Made by a program: the position numbers and the translations under genes. The notes beneath the pieces are model-generated. The model searched no databases. It had not been told where the DNA came from and saw nothing but the letters and a program-made list of their open reading frames with translations. From Austropuccinia psidii (Eukaryota; Basidiomycota; Pucciniomycetes; Pucciniales; Sphaerophragmiaceae), in contig JALGQZ010000007.1 in assembly GCA_023105745.1 (NCBI GenBank), forward strand, positions 54,851,569-54,915,568: a DNA stretch of 64,000 nt. The letters run 5' to 3'. Every line of letters starts with the position of its first letter. Position 1 is the first letter of the stretch. Positions 63,165-64,000 of the stretch are shown in pieces.

Positions 63165-63784
63165 CTACATGTTTACCTCAACCAAATGAGGGGTGATATA
63201 GTGAATAACCTTCACAGGTATTTGTTCTTCAATAGAATGAAGGTGACCAACAGCCTGATCCTCAATGGCAGGGTACCAATTGTAGAAATTATTAGCACAA
63301 GTGAAGTTGAGGCCAGTTTCAGAGGAGGCAATGGATGAAATGAGTACTTCACATTGAGGATTATTGAAGAATTTCACCAGGGCCTTTTCCTGGCCTCTTT
63401 TCATACCTGGGACATCAATTTGTGGTGAAAGGATAGAGTTATGAGAAATTACAGTAGCAATTCTAAGAATAATTGGGATCATATTGACTTAATATGAAAT
63501 GGATGAATATTATAATATACCTACAGATCCAGAAATTGGGTCCATTGTGAATAAAAAACCAATTTGGATGTACCACAGTTTGATTGTTAATTATCAAATA
63601 AAAATTTGGGGAGGTGTTCAATCTTAGTACTCATCATGCATGTTTCTACATCCACAATAGTTTTGGTTATTGTTGAGCTATTTGGAGTGATCCCACTCTC
63701 ATGGTCATTTAAATTCAGATCCACCATACTGTAAAGCATTATGTGATGGTTACAGCTTATTGAGAGCTTATAAATACAAAACAA
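63165..63784 (-). pseudogene. SNF2-family helicase C-terminal domain, fragment
   Basis: Minus strand. YSQWTQFLDL near 63,550 corresponds to the start of the SNF2 helicase C lobe (motif IV region). The frame at 63,165-63,482 has ALVKFFNNPQCEVLISSIAS (motif V region), then ETGLNFTCANNFYNWYPAIE and DQAVGHLHSIEEQIPVKVIH. The last is motif VI, with the expected RxHRxGQ degraded to HLHSIEE, so ATPase function is lost. A stop and frameshifts interrupt it. The N lobe with Walker motifs would lie to the right, beyond 64,000. SNF2 proteins of this type remodel chromatin. Here it is a remnant in a transposon-rich stretch. Confidence 0.75.
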
Positions 63785-64000
63785 TTTCCCTGGTGAATTG
63801 GTTTTTGATGAGAGGAATTCTTTGTATAATGCATAATATTATTTCTTCATTGTGGGGTTGAGTAGGGGCAGTTCATAGTGATGTATAATAGTGGGTAGGG
63901 ATTTGAGATGTGTGGTTTTGGTGTGGCTCAATGACAAATGAAAAATATCATCTATACCTTTGGAAAGACTAGTCAGGATGAAAGGTGACCAATTATCTTG
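63785..64000. other. Window edge, probably the continuing helicase remnant
   Basis: Minus-strand frames are short. Nothing further can be supported. Confidence 0.35.

Noticed and set aside
1..64000. CRISPR array, prokaryotic operon or phage-like system
   Set aside because: Introns, LTR retrotransposons and a TRiC subunit show this is nuclear eukaryotic DNA; no spaced direct repeats of CRISPR type were seen.

Overview
The window is eukaryotic and AT-rich. It looks like a rust fungus (Pucciniales), and Austropuccinia psidii (myrtle rust) is the best guess. This rests on two things. The one clear host gene is interrupted by many 72-102 bp introns. The decayed retrotransposon and transposase proteins resemble families I remember from that genome; I could not run a search. 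Almost everything outside about 36.0-41.3 kb is transposable-element debris, rich in stops and frameshifts and visibly poor in CG dinucleotides. The host island is richer in GC and CG.

Layout. 1-898 and 10,367-12,582 are two halves of a minus-strand Ty3/Gypsy gag-protease ('Gypsy-2'), split by a full-length but dead plus-strand Gypsy chromovirus ('Gypsy-1', 899-10,366) with two LTRs of about 1.46 kb. 12.9-33.3 kb is mostly long solitary LTRs without interiors. One group is a three-deep nest (16,620-21,932), and another LTR (25,370-28,662) carries a 1.25 kb pure A6TAATx array. Two broken copia-type gag fragments lie at 29.5-31.1 kb. 33.3-36.0 kb is mostly featureless. 36.0-41.3 kb holds a likely membrane-protein gene and an intact CCT4 gene (TCP-1 delta chaperonin subunit), which I resolve into eight exons including a 20-nt microexon. 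41.3-48.0 kb is a plus-strand Gypsy-2 pol broken by two solo LTRs. 48.1-53.4 kb is LTR and repeat debris. 53.4-63.8 kb holds a minus-strand Plavaka-type (KDZ-related) transposase, a divergent plus-strand protein of unknown function, and a minus-strand SNF2-helicase fragment. The first two are each split by a solo LTR.

Working together. Only CCT4 and perhaps the membrane protein look functional. The strongest structural result is a set of insertions whose boundaries can be placed to the base. Five of them interrupt a recognisable protein frame that continues correctly once the element and one 5-bp target duplication are ignored. LTR groups A-D share the terminal pattern TGTAAG...GGCTCACA. Group E has TGTCAG...CTGACA. 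The letters A-E are my own labels.
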